A stretch of DNA of 64,000 nt, taken from contig NZ_BMSA01000001.1 in the NCBI RefSeq assembly GCF_014648915.1, positions 558,001-622,000 on the forward strand, given 5' to 3'. Source of the stretch: Streptomyces phaeofaciens. GTDB taxonomy: Bacteria > Actinomycetota > Actinomycetes > Streptomycetales > Streptomycetaceae. The notes under the pieces were generated by a model. That model did not search any database, was not told where the DNA came from, and saw only the letters and a list, made by a program, of their open reading frames with translations. A program made the translations under genes and the position numbers. Below, one piece after another: positions 52,956 to 61,326 of this stretch (the stretch's first letter is position 1; every line of letters begins with the position of its first letter).

Positions 52956-53297
52956 GGGGTACCTCCCTGGAGGAACCGTGGTGGTGCGGTGGATCGAGCC
53001 GAAGGCGCCCCGGACGCGGGGAGGCGCACCGGGGCTCGTCCCCGACGGTATGCCCGCCGTCCGCGGGCCGTGAATCGGTCCTGACGGGAACCTGACGACA
53101 AGTCGGGGGACTTTGACGGGATGCTGACACCGTCGGCGGGATGTTCGGAGAGGGCCGCCGGGAGGTCGTCGCACGGCCTGGTCGGTGTTGAGGTCCTCGC
53201 TCGGTGGGAAGGACTTGAACGCCGGGCATGCTTGGCTCACACGAACGACGTGTGTCGGCCGAGTCGATTCCACAACGTGTTCTCACCGGGGGTGGCC
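52956..53297. other. 342-bp divergent intergenic region upstream of the NACHT cassette
   Basis: Holds the promoters of the SAV_915-lysA pair (minus) and of the cassette (plus). The clearest element is the inverted repeat at 53238-53254. No tRNA or integrase gene is present; the segment GTTCAAGTCCTTCC (minus strand, near 53210) resembles a tRNA T-loop but its stem does not pair. Confidence 0.5.
53238..53254. promoter_or_regulatory. Inverted repeat upstream of the cassette
   Basis: CACACG-N5-CGTGTG, perfect, 44 bp upstream of the first cassette start. Candidate repressor operator; no regulator gene is adjacent. Confidence 0.5.
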
Positions 53298-53714
53298 ATG
53301 TTGGATCAGTTGGTCGCGGCAGCAGGCGCCGCTCTGGTGGCGGCAATGGCCACGGATACGTGGGAGCGGTCGCGAGGCGCAGTGGTCTCACTGTGGCAGC
53401 GCGCGCATCCCGAGCGGGCCGAGACGATCGAGGCCGAGTTGGCGGAGGTCCGTGACGAGGTGCTGTCCGCCCGCGGCACGGCCGACGAGGAGACGGAACA
53501 GGCACTCGTGGCGGACTGGCAGCGCCGGCTGCGACGGCTGGTGCGTGACGATCCGCGCCTGGCGGACGAACTGCGTCGCGTACTGGATGAAGCCCTGATC
53601 CCCGCACTGCCCCCGGCAGCCCAGGACCGTGTCGCGCAGATCTCCATCAAGGCCACGACGTCGGGGCATGGCCGAACCACCATCCTCGGGCAGGGTACGC
53701 AGCACAACCACTGA
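53298..53714 (+). CDS. Small helical protein with C-terminal amyloid-like motif, candidate effector
   Basis: A 138-residue protein. An N-terminal hydrophobic stretch (LVAAAGAALVAAMATDTW, residues about 5-22) is followed by charged helices (about 25-110) and a Ser/Thr/Gly tail ending ILGQGTQHNH (129-138). The tail aligns without gaps to residues 13-35 of the next protein (9 of 23 identical; shared pattern I-x-I...ILG-x-G-x-Q-x-N). This layout, membrane-active helical domain plus C-terminal motif next to a NACHT gene with the same motif at its N-terminus, is that of Bell-type effectors with bacterial amyloid signalling sequences (family knowledge). Membrane disruption is inferred, not shown. 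ATG at 53298 follows GGGGGTGGCC; the gene is 45 bp before the NACHT gene. Confidence 0.72.
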   Translation: MLDQLVAAAGAALVAAMATDTWERSRGAVVSLWQRAHPERAETIEAELAEVRDEVLSARGTADEETEQALVADWQRRLRRLVRDDPRLADELRRVLDEALIPALPPAAQDRVAQISIKATTSGHGRTTILGQGTQHNH

Positions 53715-53759
53715 TCGTGCAGACGCGCTCATCCTGACAAAGGAATCGACGACCTCGTC

Positions 53760-56264
53760 ATGACGCATGAGGAAGAAGAGCCGGCTGATCCACCGATCAA
53801 TATCGCATCACACGCCCACGATCACGCGACGGCCAATATTCTCGGACGTGGTGTGCAGATCAATGTCGAGCGTTTTGATGTCCGCTGGGATTCTCGCGTC
53901 GAACCGGCCACCGAACAGCATGTCACTGCTTTCTTCCAAGGCGTCCTGAGGAATTCCAAAATATCGAAATGGCGGGGTGACCGGACCGCGGATCACCATG
54001 ATTTCATCATTCCCATCCTGGCTCAAGGCGTCAACCTGGTGTCGCGGAGCGCTCTTCGTGACCGAGTCTATTCCCTCTCTGAAATCATGGACCGGCAGAT
54101 CGCCACCGGAACCCGCGATCCTCTTCTCGTCACAGGTGACTCGGGTTCGGGCAAGACGACTGCACTGCAGCATCAGTGTTTGAGGCAGGCGCTGAGATTC
54201 ACTCAGGAAAAATCATGTGTGCCGGTGGTCCTGGTTCCTCTCAATCACTACTCGGGCAACCTGTCTGAGACCATCCAAGCTTCCGTCAACGCCACCGGCG
54301 GCCTCGACCTCACTGTCGGCGAGGCTGACGCATTCGTTCGCAACACCGGTGCCGTACTGTGCTTCGACGGATTGAACGAACTCGGCCGGTTCCGCGATCA
54401 GGGTGTCCGGCAGATCTCAGAATTCATCAGCGCCGTGCCTCAGGTGCTCTGTGTCGTCACCTGTAGGTGGAACGAATACAGTGACGACTTCGAGTGGGAC
54501 GTGGGATGGCGGATCCTGCCCCTGCGCAGGGCGAACATCGAAGAGTACTTGACGTGGCACTTCGGAGCCCAAGGTGCGCGAGAATTCCAAGAAATAGCGC
54601 ATGATGGATTGCTCGACATGGCCTCGAATCCACTGCTTCTTCGCATGCTGCGCGACATGAAGCCGAACATCCCGCCGAAAAAGCGCGGGCTTTTGTACTC
54701 GATGTTCACCGAAAAAATGATCCGGATGCAAGGGGTGAAGGGTGCGAGAGGGGCACAGATTCCCTACGAGGTACGCCGGCAGGTGTTTGACTTCCTGGCT
54801 CTCGACGTGCAACGGGCGAACAGAATCCGCTATTCCGCGCGTGAAATGGCCGAGGTTCTCGGCGAATATCTGACGTCATCGCACGAAGAATATCCCTGGC
54901 GAATGCTGTTGGACTCCTGTACCGCGAGCGGACTTCTTGTGGGTGAGGGTGGGTCCTATGCGTTCCTTCATCAATCCATTCAGGAGTATTTTGCCGCCAG
55001 TGCACTTGAAGAGCGCGGTCTGGACGACATCGACGGCGAATACCTGCTTGGCCGAAGCCAGTGGAACGAGGTGCTCCTCCTGCTCGCGGGAATCACCGCG
55101 AGCCCTTCGCTGCTCATAGCGAAACTGACCGCGACGGACCCCATCATGGCAGTCAAGTGCATCTCCCACGGAGCCGTACCCGACAGGGAGACGATGGACG
55201 GGCTGGTGCACGAGTTGCGGCGGATGGCGGAATCATCCAGTTGGGTCACGCGACGCACCGCGGCCGATCTCATGGGAGAGCTGGGGTCGCCCTCCGCGCA
55301 TCCCGTGCTCCTGCCCCTGCTCCGGGACGAGAACGACGAAGTCCGCTGGGGGGCGGTGTACGCGCTGAAGAACATCGGGGTCCGCGGGGTGGCCGCCCCG
55401 GCACTCATCGAACGTCTCGACGATGAATTTTGGGTGACGCAGGGGGAGGCGGCGGAAACCGTTGCAGCGCTGAATATTCTGGACGCGATACCGGCGGTGG
55501 TGGAGAGGCTTGCCTCGGAAAATTCCTATGTACGCAGCTGCGCCACTCATGCCATGACGGTCTACTGTCGCACGTCACCGGAGGGCAGGGAGGTTGTCTC
55601 GGCACTTTTAGAGACCGCCGACAGTGATCAGCGAGAACTGATCAGATTTGCGATGTCCATTGCCGAGGCGGGATCCGAAGTACTTCTCCGGCTTGAATGC
55701 GCACTGGATTCGAAGGCGACCCAGGTCGTGGAGGCGGCGATCAGGATGCTCATCCTCCACCCCGGAGCGGACTCGGCGGCCAAAATAGCCGACCTGGTGT
55801 CGAGTCCCCATCCGTCGGTTCGCGAGACGGCGATCTCCGCCATCGGGAAACTGCAGGCAGTCGCGTTTACCGAAACTGTCGGGCAAGCGCTCCTCACCGA
55901 TGAGAACGCACAGGTGAGAGGCACCGCGGCCACGGCCTTGGCGAGCATGTACGCGGATGAATCCCCCGATTTCCTGGTGCGTGCCGTAGAGGACAGCAGT
56001 CCCGAGGTGCGTTTCGCGATTGCTCGTGGCATGGCTCGGCTGCGTATGCGTACAGCGCGACCTCAACTCCGAGCCTGGGCGGCCGGCGATCCGAACGCAA
56101 GAGTGAGAGTGCACGCCATTCGGGCGCTGGGTTTCCTGGGCACGGGCGACGACCTTGAATTCCTTGCCGAACTCGGCAGCCGGGAACAGGACCAGGAAAT
56201 CCATGACAGCGTACTGGAAGCAATGGAGAACATCAGTCGTGGCCAGCGGAGGATTGATTTTTGA
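53760..56264 (+). CDS. NACHT-type STAND ATPase with HEAT repeats
   Basis: An 834-residue protein. The N-terminus carries the motif ILGRGVQIN (27-35), matching the tail of the preceding protein. The NACHT ATPase spans about 115-420: Walker A GDSGSGKTT (126-134), Walker B AVLCFDGLNEL (D203), sensor-like NPLLLRML, and FLHQSIQEYFAA of the helical/winged section. From about 480 to the end are HEAT-like helical repeats (SSWVTRRTAADLMGELGS, PEVRFAIARGMARL), the usual sensor part of such proteins. Known family role: oligomerise on a trigger, often phage, and switch on an effector. Codon 617 is TTA (55608). Base composition is AT-richer than the flanks. Stop overlaps the next start (TTGA). Confidence 0.92.
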   Translation: MTHEEEEPADPPINIASHAHDHATANILGRGVQINVERFDVRWDSRVEPATEQHVTAFFQGVLRNSKISKWRGDRTADHHDFIIPILAQGVNLVSRSALRDRVYSLSEIMDRQIATGTRDPLLVTGDSGSGKTTALQHQCLRQALRFTQEKSCVPVVLVPLNHYSGNLSETIQASVNATGGLDLTVGEADAFVRNTGAVLCFDGLNELGRFRDQGVRQISEFISAVPQVLCVVTCRWNEYSDDFEWDVGWRILPLRRANIEEYLTWHFGAQGAREFQEIAHDGLLDMASNPLLLRMLRDMKPNIPPKKRGLLYSMFTEKMIRMQGVKGARGAQIPYEVRRQVFDFLALDVQRANRIRYSAREMAEVLGEYLTSSHEEYPWRMLLDSCTASGLLVGEGGSYAFLHQSIQEYFAASALEERGLDDIDGEYLLGRSQWNEVLLLLAGITASPSLLIAKLTATDPIMAVKCISHGAVPDRETMDGLVHELRRMAESSSWVTRRTAADLMGELGSPSAHPVLLPLLRDENDEVRWGAVYALKNIGVRGVAAPALIERLDDEFWVTQGEAAETVAALNILDAIPAVVERLASENSYVRSCATHAMTVYCRTSPEGREVVSALLETADSDQRELIRFAMSIAEAGSEVLLRLECALDSKATQVVEAAIRMLILHPGADSAAKIADLVSSPHPSVRETAISAIGKLQAVAFTETVGQALLTDENAQVRGTAATALASMYADESPDFLVRAVEDSSPEVRFAIARGMARLRMRTARPQLRAWAAGDPNARVRVHAIRALGFLGTGDDLEFLAELGSREQDQEIHDSVLEAMENISRGQRRIDF

Positions 56265-57016
56265 CCCTGGAACCAGGAGTGTCCGTCGTGCTGCCGTGCT
56301 ACAACGAGATGGCGGTGATCGAGGAATCCCTTTCCCGCTTGTCCGTGTACCTCGAAGGAGTGGCACCTCACTATGAGATCGTGGTGGTCGACGATGGCAG
56401 CGATGACGGGACGCCTGATCTCCCTTGGCTCGACTTCATGGAGAACTATCGGGCTGTCTACCTGAGATCGGCACGGAACGAGGGGAAAGGGGGAGCGGTG
56501 CGGCGAGGACTTCGCGCCGCGGCCGGTCCGCTCGTCTTCTTCACGGACATCGATCTTCCCGTCGAACTGGAGTCGCTCGGCAGGTGCCTCGACCGACTTG
56601 CGCAAGGAGACGTCAGCATTGTCCTGGGCAACCGACGTCTGAAGGATTCACGCAAAGTCGGTGCATCATTTCGCTGCCGGAGGATCGTCAGCAGGTTGTT
56701 CAACTGGGGAGTGCGGGTGCTCGCCGTACGCGGTTGTGCCGACACGCAGTGCTGCCTGAAGGGATTCACCTCCGACGCGTTGGCGCAGATACTTCCGCTG
56801 ACCGAACTGAATTCATTCGCCTTCGACGTGGAACTCATCTACGTCGCGCGCCGGATCGGACTGGCGGAGGTTCAGTGCCCCGTGCAGTGGCGAGATGCAC
56901 GAGGGCACCCGCCCCACCTCACCCTGATCAAGATCCTCGTGACCAATCTGCTGGACGTGGCAAGACTCCGGAAGAGGTCCTATGCGTATCGCTCTCATCT
57001 CGAACAAGACTCCTGA
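56261..57016 (+). CDS. GT2 family glycosyltransferase (DPG/DPM synthase-like)
   Basis: A 251-residue glycosyltransferase of fold GT-A: VSVVLPCYNE at the start, DDGSDDGT, RNEGKGGAVRRGL, the metal-binding FTDIDLP, and DTQCCLKGF near residue 165. The pattern resembles polyprenol-phosphate glycosyltransferases (ALG5/GtrB-like), but the C-terminal membrane helices of GtrB are missing. The TTG start has AGCGGAGG 8 nt upstream and overlaps the NACHT stop, so translation is coupled. Sugar and acceptor are unknown. Its end overlaps the next gene by 35 bp. Confidence 0.88.
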   Translation: MTLEPGVSVVLPCYNEMAVIEESLSRLSVYLEGVAPHYEIVVVDDGSDDGTPDLPWLDFMENYRAVYLRSARNEGKGGAVRRGLRAAAGPLVFFTDIDLPVELESLGRCLDRLAQGDVSIVLGNRRLKDSRKVGASFRCRRIVSRLFNWGVRVLAVRGCADTQCCLKGFTSDALAQILPLTELNSFAFDVELIYVARRIGLAEVQCPVQWRDARGHPPHLTLIKILVTNLLDVARLRKRSYAYRSHLEQDS

Positions 57017-58040
57017 CTATCAGTCCGGAGGAATCGAGCGGTTCCTGCACGAAATGATCGAGGCTCTGACGGAATCGGAGATCGAGGTGGAGAGTCATCT
57101 CTGCGCGCCCGGGTCCCACGGCACAGCTCCGTACCCGCTTCAGGGGTACGACGGAGCGATTTTTGCGGGAAGCGCGCCCATGTACCTCTCGTGCGGGGAC
57201 ACCCTCCATGACCTTGCTCGATCCCTGTCGTGTCCAAAAATTCTCGCCATGGTCTTCCCGTTCGGCGAAGTCGAGTTCTATCTCGGCCGAAGGACCGCCG
57301 CCCGATGCGCTCGCGAGGTGGCCAGGCTGGGTTCTCTGGTGCAGTCCGTCGTGGTGCCCAGCGGATATGCCCGGGGAGATTTTGCGTCTTGGTGTCCGAA
57401 CCTGGTTCCGCCGGTCGTGATTCCGCACGGCGGCGGACGTTCCGGTCGGCAGGACGCCCGGAGCGCAAGACATGCGTTCCGACTGGTCTCGGTGGCTCGG
57501 GCAGGCCCGCTCGCAGTTCACAAGAACATGGACGCGGTGGCGGGCGCCATGGCTGCGGTGCGAAGAATCAGGCCACGCGCAGAACTGTTGCTGATGGGGC
57601 GCGGAACGCATGGAGCGGAGTTTTCCAGCGCTGGTGTGCGACATCTCGGTGCCGTGTCGGAGGAATCGCGCATCGACCTGGTGCGCAGCGCGCGTGCCAT
57701 GGTTCTCCCCTCCGCCATCGAGTCGTTCGGACTGAGTGTCGTCGAATCGCTGGGACTGGGCACGCCGGTGGTCGCTCTGAACGCGACAGCCGTACCTGAA
57801 CTCGTCCGGCACGAGCGGAACGGTCTGTTGATCGACCCTGTGCGACATGCGCGTTTCGTCGACGGCGAGAGGATTCCCTGGCTGAGACCGGACGAGGCGT
57901 CACTGGTGGACTCTCTCCTGCGGGTCCTGTCCCCGGACCTGCCTTGGGAAGACATGTCCGGAGCGGCGGTTCTCACCGCGCGGGAATTCTCCTGGAACAG
58001 GACCGCCGAGAGATATCTGCGCCTCCTGCGCGGCGCCTGA
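56982..58040 (+). CDS. GT4 family glycosyltransferase
   Basis: A 352-residue GT-B enzyme: MRIALISNKTPDYQSGGIERF at the start (nucleotide-sugar acceptor-side Gly loop), SVARAGPLAVHKNMDAV, and the GT4 donor-site motif LPSAIESFGLSVVESLGLGTPVVALNATAVPE near residues 245-275. The ATG at 56982 follows GGAAGAGGTCCT and lies inside the end of the GT2 gene. It would transfer a sugar to a glycan or lipid; specificity cannot be read. Last gene of the cassette. Confidence 0.9.
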   Translation: MRIALISNKTPDYQSGGIERFLHEMIEALTESEIEVESHLCAPGSHGTAPYPLQGYDGAIFAGSAPMYLSCGDTLHDLARSLSCPKILAMVFPFGEVEFYLGRRTAARCAREVARLGSLVQSVVVPSGYARGDFASWCPNLVPPVVIPHGGGRSGRQDARSARHAFRLVSVARAGPLAVHKNMDAVAGAMAAVRRIRPRAELLLMGRGTHGAEFSSAGVRHLGAVSEESRIDLVRSARAMVLPSAIESFGLSVVESLGLGTPVVALNATAVPELVRHERNGLLIDPVRHARFVDGERIPWLRPDEASLVDSLLRVLSPDLPWEDMSGAAVLTAREFSWNRTAERYLRLLRGA

Positions 58041-58054
58041 CGACCACGGTCGTC
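58039..58054. terminator. Short hairpin at the cassette end
   Basis: GACGACC / GGTCGTC, a 7-bp stem around 2 nt (in practice a CACG loop), overlapping the GT4 stop and facing the convergent FdhF-type gene. Confidence 0.4.
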
Positions 58055-58067
58055 CGTGTACCGCTCC

Positions 58068-60383
58068 TCAGGCGGCCCGGGTGATCGTGACCTTGACGTG
58101 TTTCATCAGGGGCTGGTCGCTCTGGGTGCTGTAGTCGCCGATGGCGCAGAGCACGTTCATCTCCGGCATGTATCCGGCCGCGCAGCCGCGGGGGATGTCG
58201 TAGGGGATGGCCAGGAAGCCGTGCAGGTGGCGTTGGCTGCCGTCCTTGGCGGTGCTGGTGATGTCGACGGGGTCGAACTCGGTGAGGGAGCGGTCCCGCA
58301 TGTCGTCCTCGTTCATGAAGACGAGGGTGCGCAGGTTCTTGACGCCCCGGTAGCGGTCGTTGTCGGAGTAGATGGTGGTGTTCCACTGGTCGTGGGAGCG
58401 CATGGTCCCCAGGGCCAGGGTGCCCGGGGCCGGGACGACGTCGGGGAGCGGGGCGGAGGAGAACTCCGCGCGGCCCGACGGGGTGAGGAAGACCAGTTCG
58501 CGGGCCGGCTGCTTGATACGGAAGCCGAGCGGCAGGCGTACGCGGCGGTTGCAGTCCTCGAAGCCGTCGAGGACCTGGGACATGGTGTCGCGGACGCGGT
58601 CGTAGTCCTCGACGTACCACTCCCAGGGGGTGTCGCTGTCCGGGAGGGCGGCGCGGGCCAGGCCGGCGATGACGGCCGGCTCGGAGAGCAGGTGCTTCGA
58701 GGCGGGGCGCTTCATCCCGACCGAGAGGTGGACCATGCTCATGGAGTCCTCGACCGACGTGGCCTGGACACCGCCCCGCTGCTGGTCCTTCTCGGTCCGG
58801 CCCAGGCAGGGCAGGATGAGGGCCTGCCGGCCGTGGACGAGATGGCTGCGGTTCAGCTTGGTGCTCACCTGGACCGTCAGTTCGCAGGAGCGCAACGCCT
58901 CGTGGGTGTAGGGGGTGTCCGGTGCCGCGAGCGCGAAGTTGCCGCCCATGCCGATGAACACCCGTACGTCCCCGCGGTGCATCGCGTGGATGGTGCCGAC
59001 CGTGTCGAGGCCGTGTTCGCGGGGCGGGTCGATCCCGCAGACCTCGGCCAGGCGGTCCAGGAACTCCTCGGTGGGCCGGTGGTCGATCCCGCAGGTGCGG
59101 TTGCCCTGGACGTTGCTGTGCCCGCGCACCGGTGACGGTCCGGCGCCCTCGCGTCCCAGATTGCCGCGCAGCAGAAGGAGGTTGACGATCTCCCGGACCG
59201 TGTCGACGCCGTGTTCGTGCTGGCTGACGCCCAGACACCAGCTGATGATGCTGCGGTCGGCGTCCTGGTACACGCGCGCGGCCTGAAGGATGTCCGCCCG
59301 GCCGATCCCGGACTGCCGCTCGATCTCGTCCCAGGAGGTGGCCCAGCACACGTCCCGGTAGTCGTCGAAGTAGGCGGTGTGGCGTTCGATGAACTCCTGG
59401 TCCAGGGCCTTCGGATCGGTCTGCGCCTGTTCCAGGACCGCCTTGGCCATGCCCCGCAGCAGCGCCATGTCCCCGCCGACCCGCGGCTGGAGGTTGAGGG
59501 TGCTGGTCCGGGTCGTCCTGAGCCGGGCCATGTCCAGGAAGTCGTGCGGCACGATGGTGCGGGTGGCGGCCGCCTCGACCAGCGGATTGATGTGCACGAT
59601 CTGGGCGCCGCGGTGGTAGGCCTCGGCGAGGGCGGTGAGCATCCTGGGCGCGTTCGAGGCCGCGTTGACGCCCATGATGAACAGGGCGTCGGTGGTCTCC
59701 CAGTCCTTGAGGTCGACGGTGCCCTTCCCGGTGCCCAGGGATGCCTGGAGGCCCCGGCCGCTGGCCTCGTGGCACATGTTGGAGCAGTCCGGCAGGTTGT
59801 TCGTGCCGAGTTCGCGGGCCATCAACTGGTAGAGGAAGGTGGCCTCGTTGCCGAGCCGGCCGGAGGTGTAGAAGGATGCCTGGTTCGGGTCGTCCAGGGC
59901 GCGCAGGGCGCGGCCGGCCAGCGTGAAGGCGTCGTGCCAGCCGATCGGGACGTAGTGGTCCGACTCCGGGTCGTAGACCATCGGTTCGGTCAGTCTGCCC
60001 TGGTCCTCCAGGTCGAAGTCGCTCCAGCCGGACAGCTCCGTGACCGAGTGCGCCGCGAAGAACGCCCGGTCGACCCGCTTGCCGGTCATCTCCCAGGTGA
60101 CGTGCTTGATGCCGTTCTCGCAGATGTCCAGGTGCAGCCCTTTGGTGTCGTCCGGCCACGCGCATCCGGGGCAGTCGAAGCCGTCGCCCTCGTGGTTCAT
60201 CCGCATGATCGCCCGTGGCCCGTCCAGCAGGGCGTGCTCGCGCACCAGGACCTGGGTCACGCTCTTCGCGGCACCCCAGCCCGCGGCCGGGTGATGGTAC
60301 GGATGGAAGGCCGGCTCGTCGGCGGGGGCCGGACCCACCCGGGCTGCTGCCGACCGCGGCCGGCCGTCGTCGGAGGCGTTCAC
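58068..60383 (-). CDS. FdhF/YdeP family molybdopterin oxidoreductase (second copy)
   Basis: A 771-residue paralogue of the enzyme at 29951-32374, with the same landmarks: DGFDCPGCAWPDD, CENGIKH, FYTSGRLGNEATF, NNLPDCSNMCHEASG, LNRSHLVHG and the C-terminal MRSHDQWNTTIYSDNDRYRGVKN. The acidic N-terminal region of the first copy is absent. Substrate unknown. GTG at 60383 is preferred because AAGGGG lies 8 nt upstream; GTG at 60392 is an alternative. No LysR gene is adjacent. An iron box lies 181 bp upstream on the far side of the intergenic region. Confidence 0.9.
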   Translation of the reverse strand: MNASDDGRPRSAAARVGPAPADEPAFHPYHHPAAGWGAAKSVTQVLVREHALLDGPRAIMRMNHEGDGFDCPGCAWPDDTKGLHLDICENGIKHVTWEMTGKRVDRAFFAAHSVTELSGWSDFDLEDQGRLTEPMVYDPESDHYVPIGWHDAFTLAGRALRALDDPNQASFYTSGRLGNEATFLYQLMARELGTNNLPDCSNMCHEASGRGLQASLGTGKGTVDLKDWETTDALFIMGVNAASNAPRMLTALAEAYHRGAQIVHINPLVEAAATRTIVPHDFLDMARLRTTRTSTLNLQPRVGGDMALLRGMAKAVLEQAQTDPKALDQEFIERHTAYFDDYRDVCWATSWDEIERQSGIGRADILQAARVYQDADRSIISWCLGVSQHEHGVDTVREIVNLLLLRGNLGREGAGPSPVRGHSNVQGNRTCGIDHRPTEEFLDRLAEVCGIDPPREHGLDTVGTIHAMHRGDVRVFIGMGGNFALAAPDTPYTHEALRSCELTVQVSTKLNRSHLVHGRQALILPCLGRTEKDQQRGGVQATSVEDSMSMVHLSVGMKRPASKHLLSEPAVIAGLARAALPDSDTPWEWYVEDYDRVRDTMSQVLDGFEDCNRRVRLPLGFRIKQPARELVFLTPSGRAEFSSAPLPDVVPAPGTLALGTMRSHDQWNTTIYSDNDRYRGVKNLRTLVFMNEDDMRDRSLTEFDPVDITSTAKDGSQRHLHGFLAIPYDIPRGCAAGYMPEMNVLCAIGDYSTQSDQPLMKHVKVTITRAA

Positions 60384-60563
60384 CGCACTCACCCCTTCGC
60401 GGCCCGGGCCTGGGCGGGGGCCGATGGTCGTCGCCGTCTTTCAGGCTATGCCGGTCGATCAGGCGTCGCCATGCGGCGGGCGGGCAGGGCCGGAACGGGG
60501 CGGCGGGCACGCCGAGTCGGCGGCGGGAGGGGGAGGGGACGCCACAGAGACCCCCCAGGTAAC

Positions 60564-60582
60564 TTAGGTGAGGCAAACCTAA
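60564..60582 (+). promoter_or_regulatory. Iron box (DmdR1/IdeR-type operator)
   Basis: TTAGGTGAGGCAAACCTAA matches 17 of 19 positions of the iron box. It lies 71 bp before the FMN-binding protein gene. Confidence 0.9.
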
Positions 60583-60653
60583 GATCAGATCGTGTACGGG
60601 GTGCCTCGTGCGGCGTCCCTGGTGCACCTTCCCTCGCCTTCAGGGAGTCGGCC

Positions 60654-61217
60654 TTGTCCCAGACGATCGATGCGGCGGCGCACCACCCCGCCGGCCCGGC
60701 CACGGACGGTTGTGTCCCCCTGGGTTCGCCGGCGGAACTCCGCGCCCTCCTGGGGGAGCCGCAGCCCCTCGTGATCGACAAGGTGCACCGTCGACTCACC
60801 GACGGCGACCGGGACATCCTCGCCCGCTCACCCTTCTGCCTCCTCGCGACCTCCGACAGCCGCGGCAACTGCGACGTCTCGCCCCGCGGCGACGGGCCGG
60901 GCTTCACCCATGTCGTCGGTCCCTCGGCCCTCGCACTGCCGGACCGGCCGGGCAACCGCCGGGCCGACAGCCTGCACAACATCCTCGACAACCCGCATGC
61001 CGGACTGCTCTATCTGATCCCCGGCGGTCAGGAGGTGCTCCGCGTCAACGGGCGGGCCCGGGTCCTCACCGACGCGCCGTTCTTCGACGCCATGGCCGAC
61101 CGCGGCCGACGGCCCCGGCTGGCGGTGCTGTTGGAGATCGACGAGATCTTCCTGCACTGCCCGCAGTCGCTGCGCCGCTCCGGGCTGTGGGACCCCGGGT
61201 CCTGGCCCGAGGGGTGA
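60654..61217 (+). CDS. Pyridoxamine 5'-phosphate oxidase-like FMN-binding protein
   Basis: A 187-residue split-barrel flavoprotein of the PNPOx-like superfamily: FCLLATSDSRGNCDVSPRGDGPGFTHVV and LALPDRPGNRRADSLHNILDNPHAGLLYLIPG, the pattern of the MSMEG_1061-like subgroup. It probably binds FMN or F420 and acts as a reductase or oxidase; the substrate is unknown. The TTG start at 60654 has GGGAG 6 nt upstream and no better in-frame start exists. The iron box upstream places it in the iron-starvation regulon, which suggests a role in flavin-dependent iron release. Confidence 0.8.
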   Translation: MSQTIDAAAHHPAGPATDGCVPLGSPAELRALLGEPQPLVIDKVHRRLTDGDRDILARSPFCLLATSDSRGNCDVSPRGDGPGFTHVVGPSALALPDRPGNRRADSLHNILDNPHAGLLYLIPGGQEVLRVNGRARVLTDAPFFDAMADRGRRPRLAVLLEIDEIFLHCPQSLRRSGLWDPGSWPEG

Positions 61218-61226
61218 CGCGGGCGC

Positions 61227-61326
61227 ATCCGCCGATGTGCCCGCCCCTGCACCGTGCGGGGCCCGGCCCGGTTCCGCCCCGGCGGGCACGATGCCCTCGG
61301 TGCCGAGCCGGTCCACCACGGCGGAT
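61227..61326. terminator. Nested inverted repeats between convergent genes
   Basis: Outer arms ATCCGCCG/CGGCGGAT (61227-61234, 61319-61326) enclose inner arms GTGCCCGCC/GGCGGGCAC (61237-61245, 61281-61289). All arms are perfect. They lie between the FMN protein and the siderophore-interacting protein. Terminator role inferred. Confidence 0.45.

Noticed and set aside
53200..53226. tRNA 3' end or attachment site before the cassette (GTTCAAGTCCTTCC on the minus strand)
   Set aside because: The T-stem does not pair and no D-arm or anticodon arm is present; no matching repeat was found at the far end near 58040.
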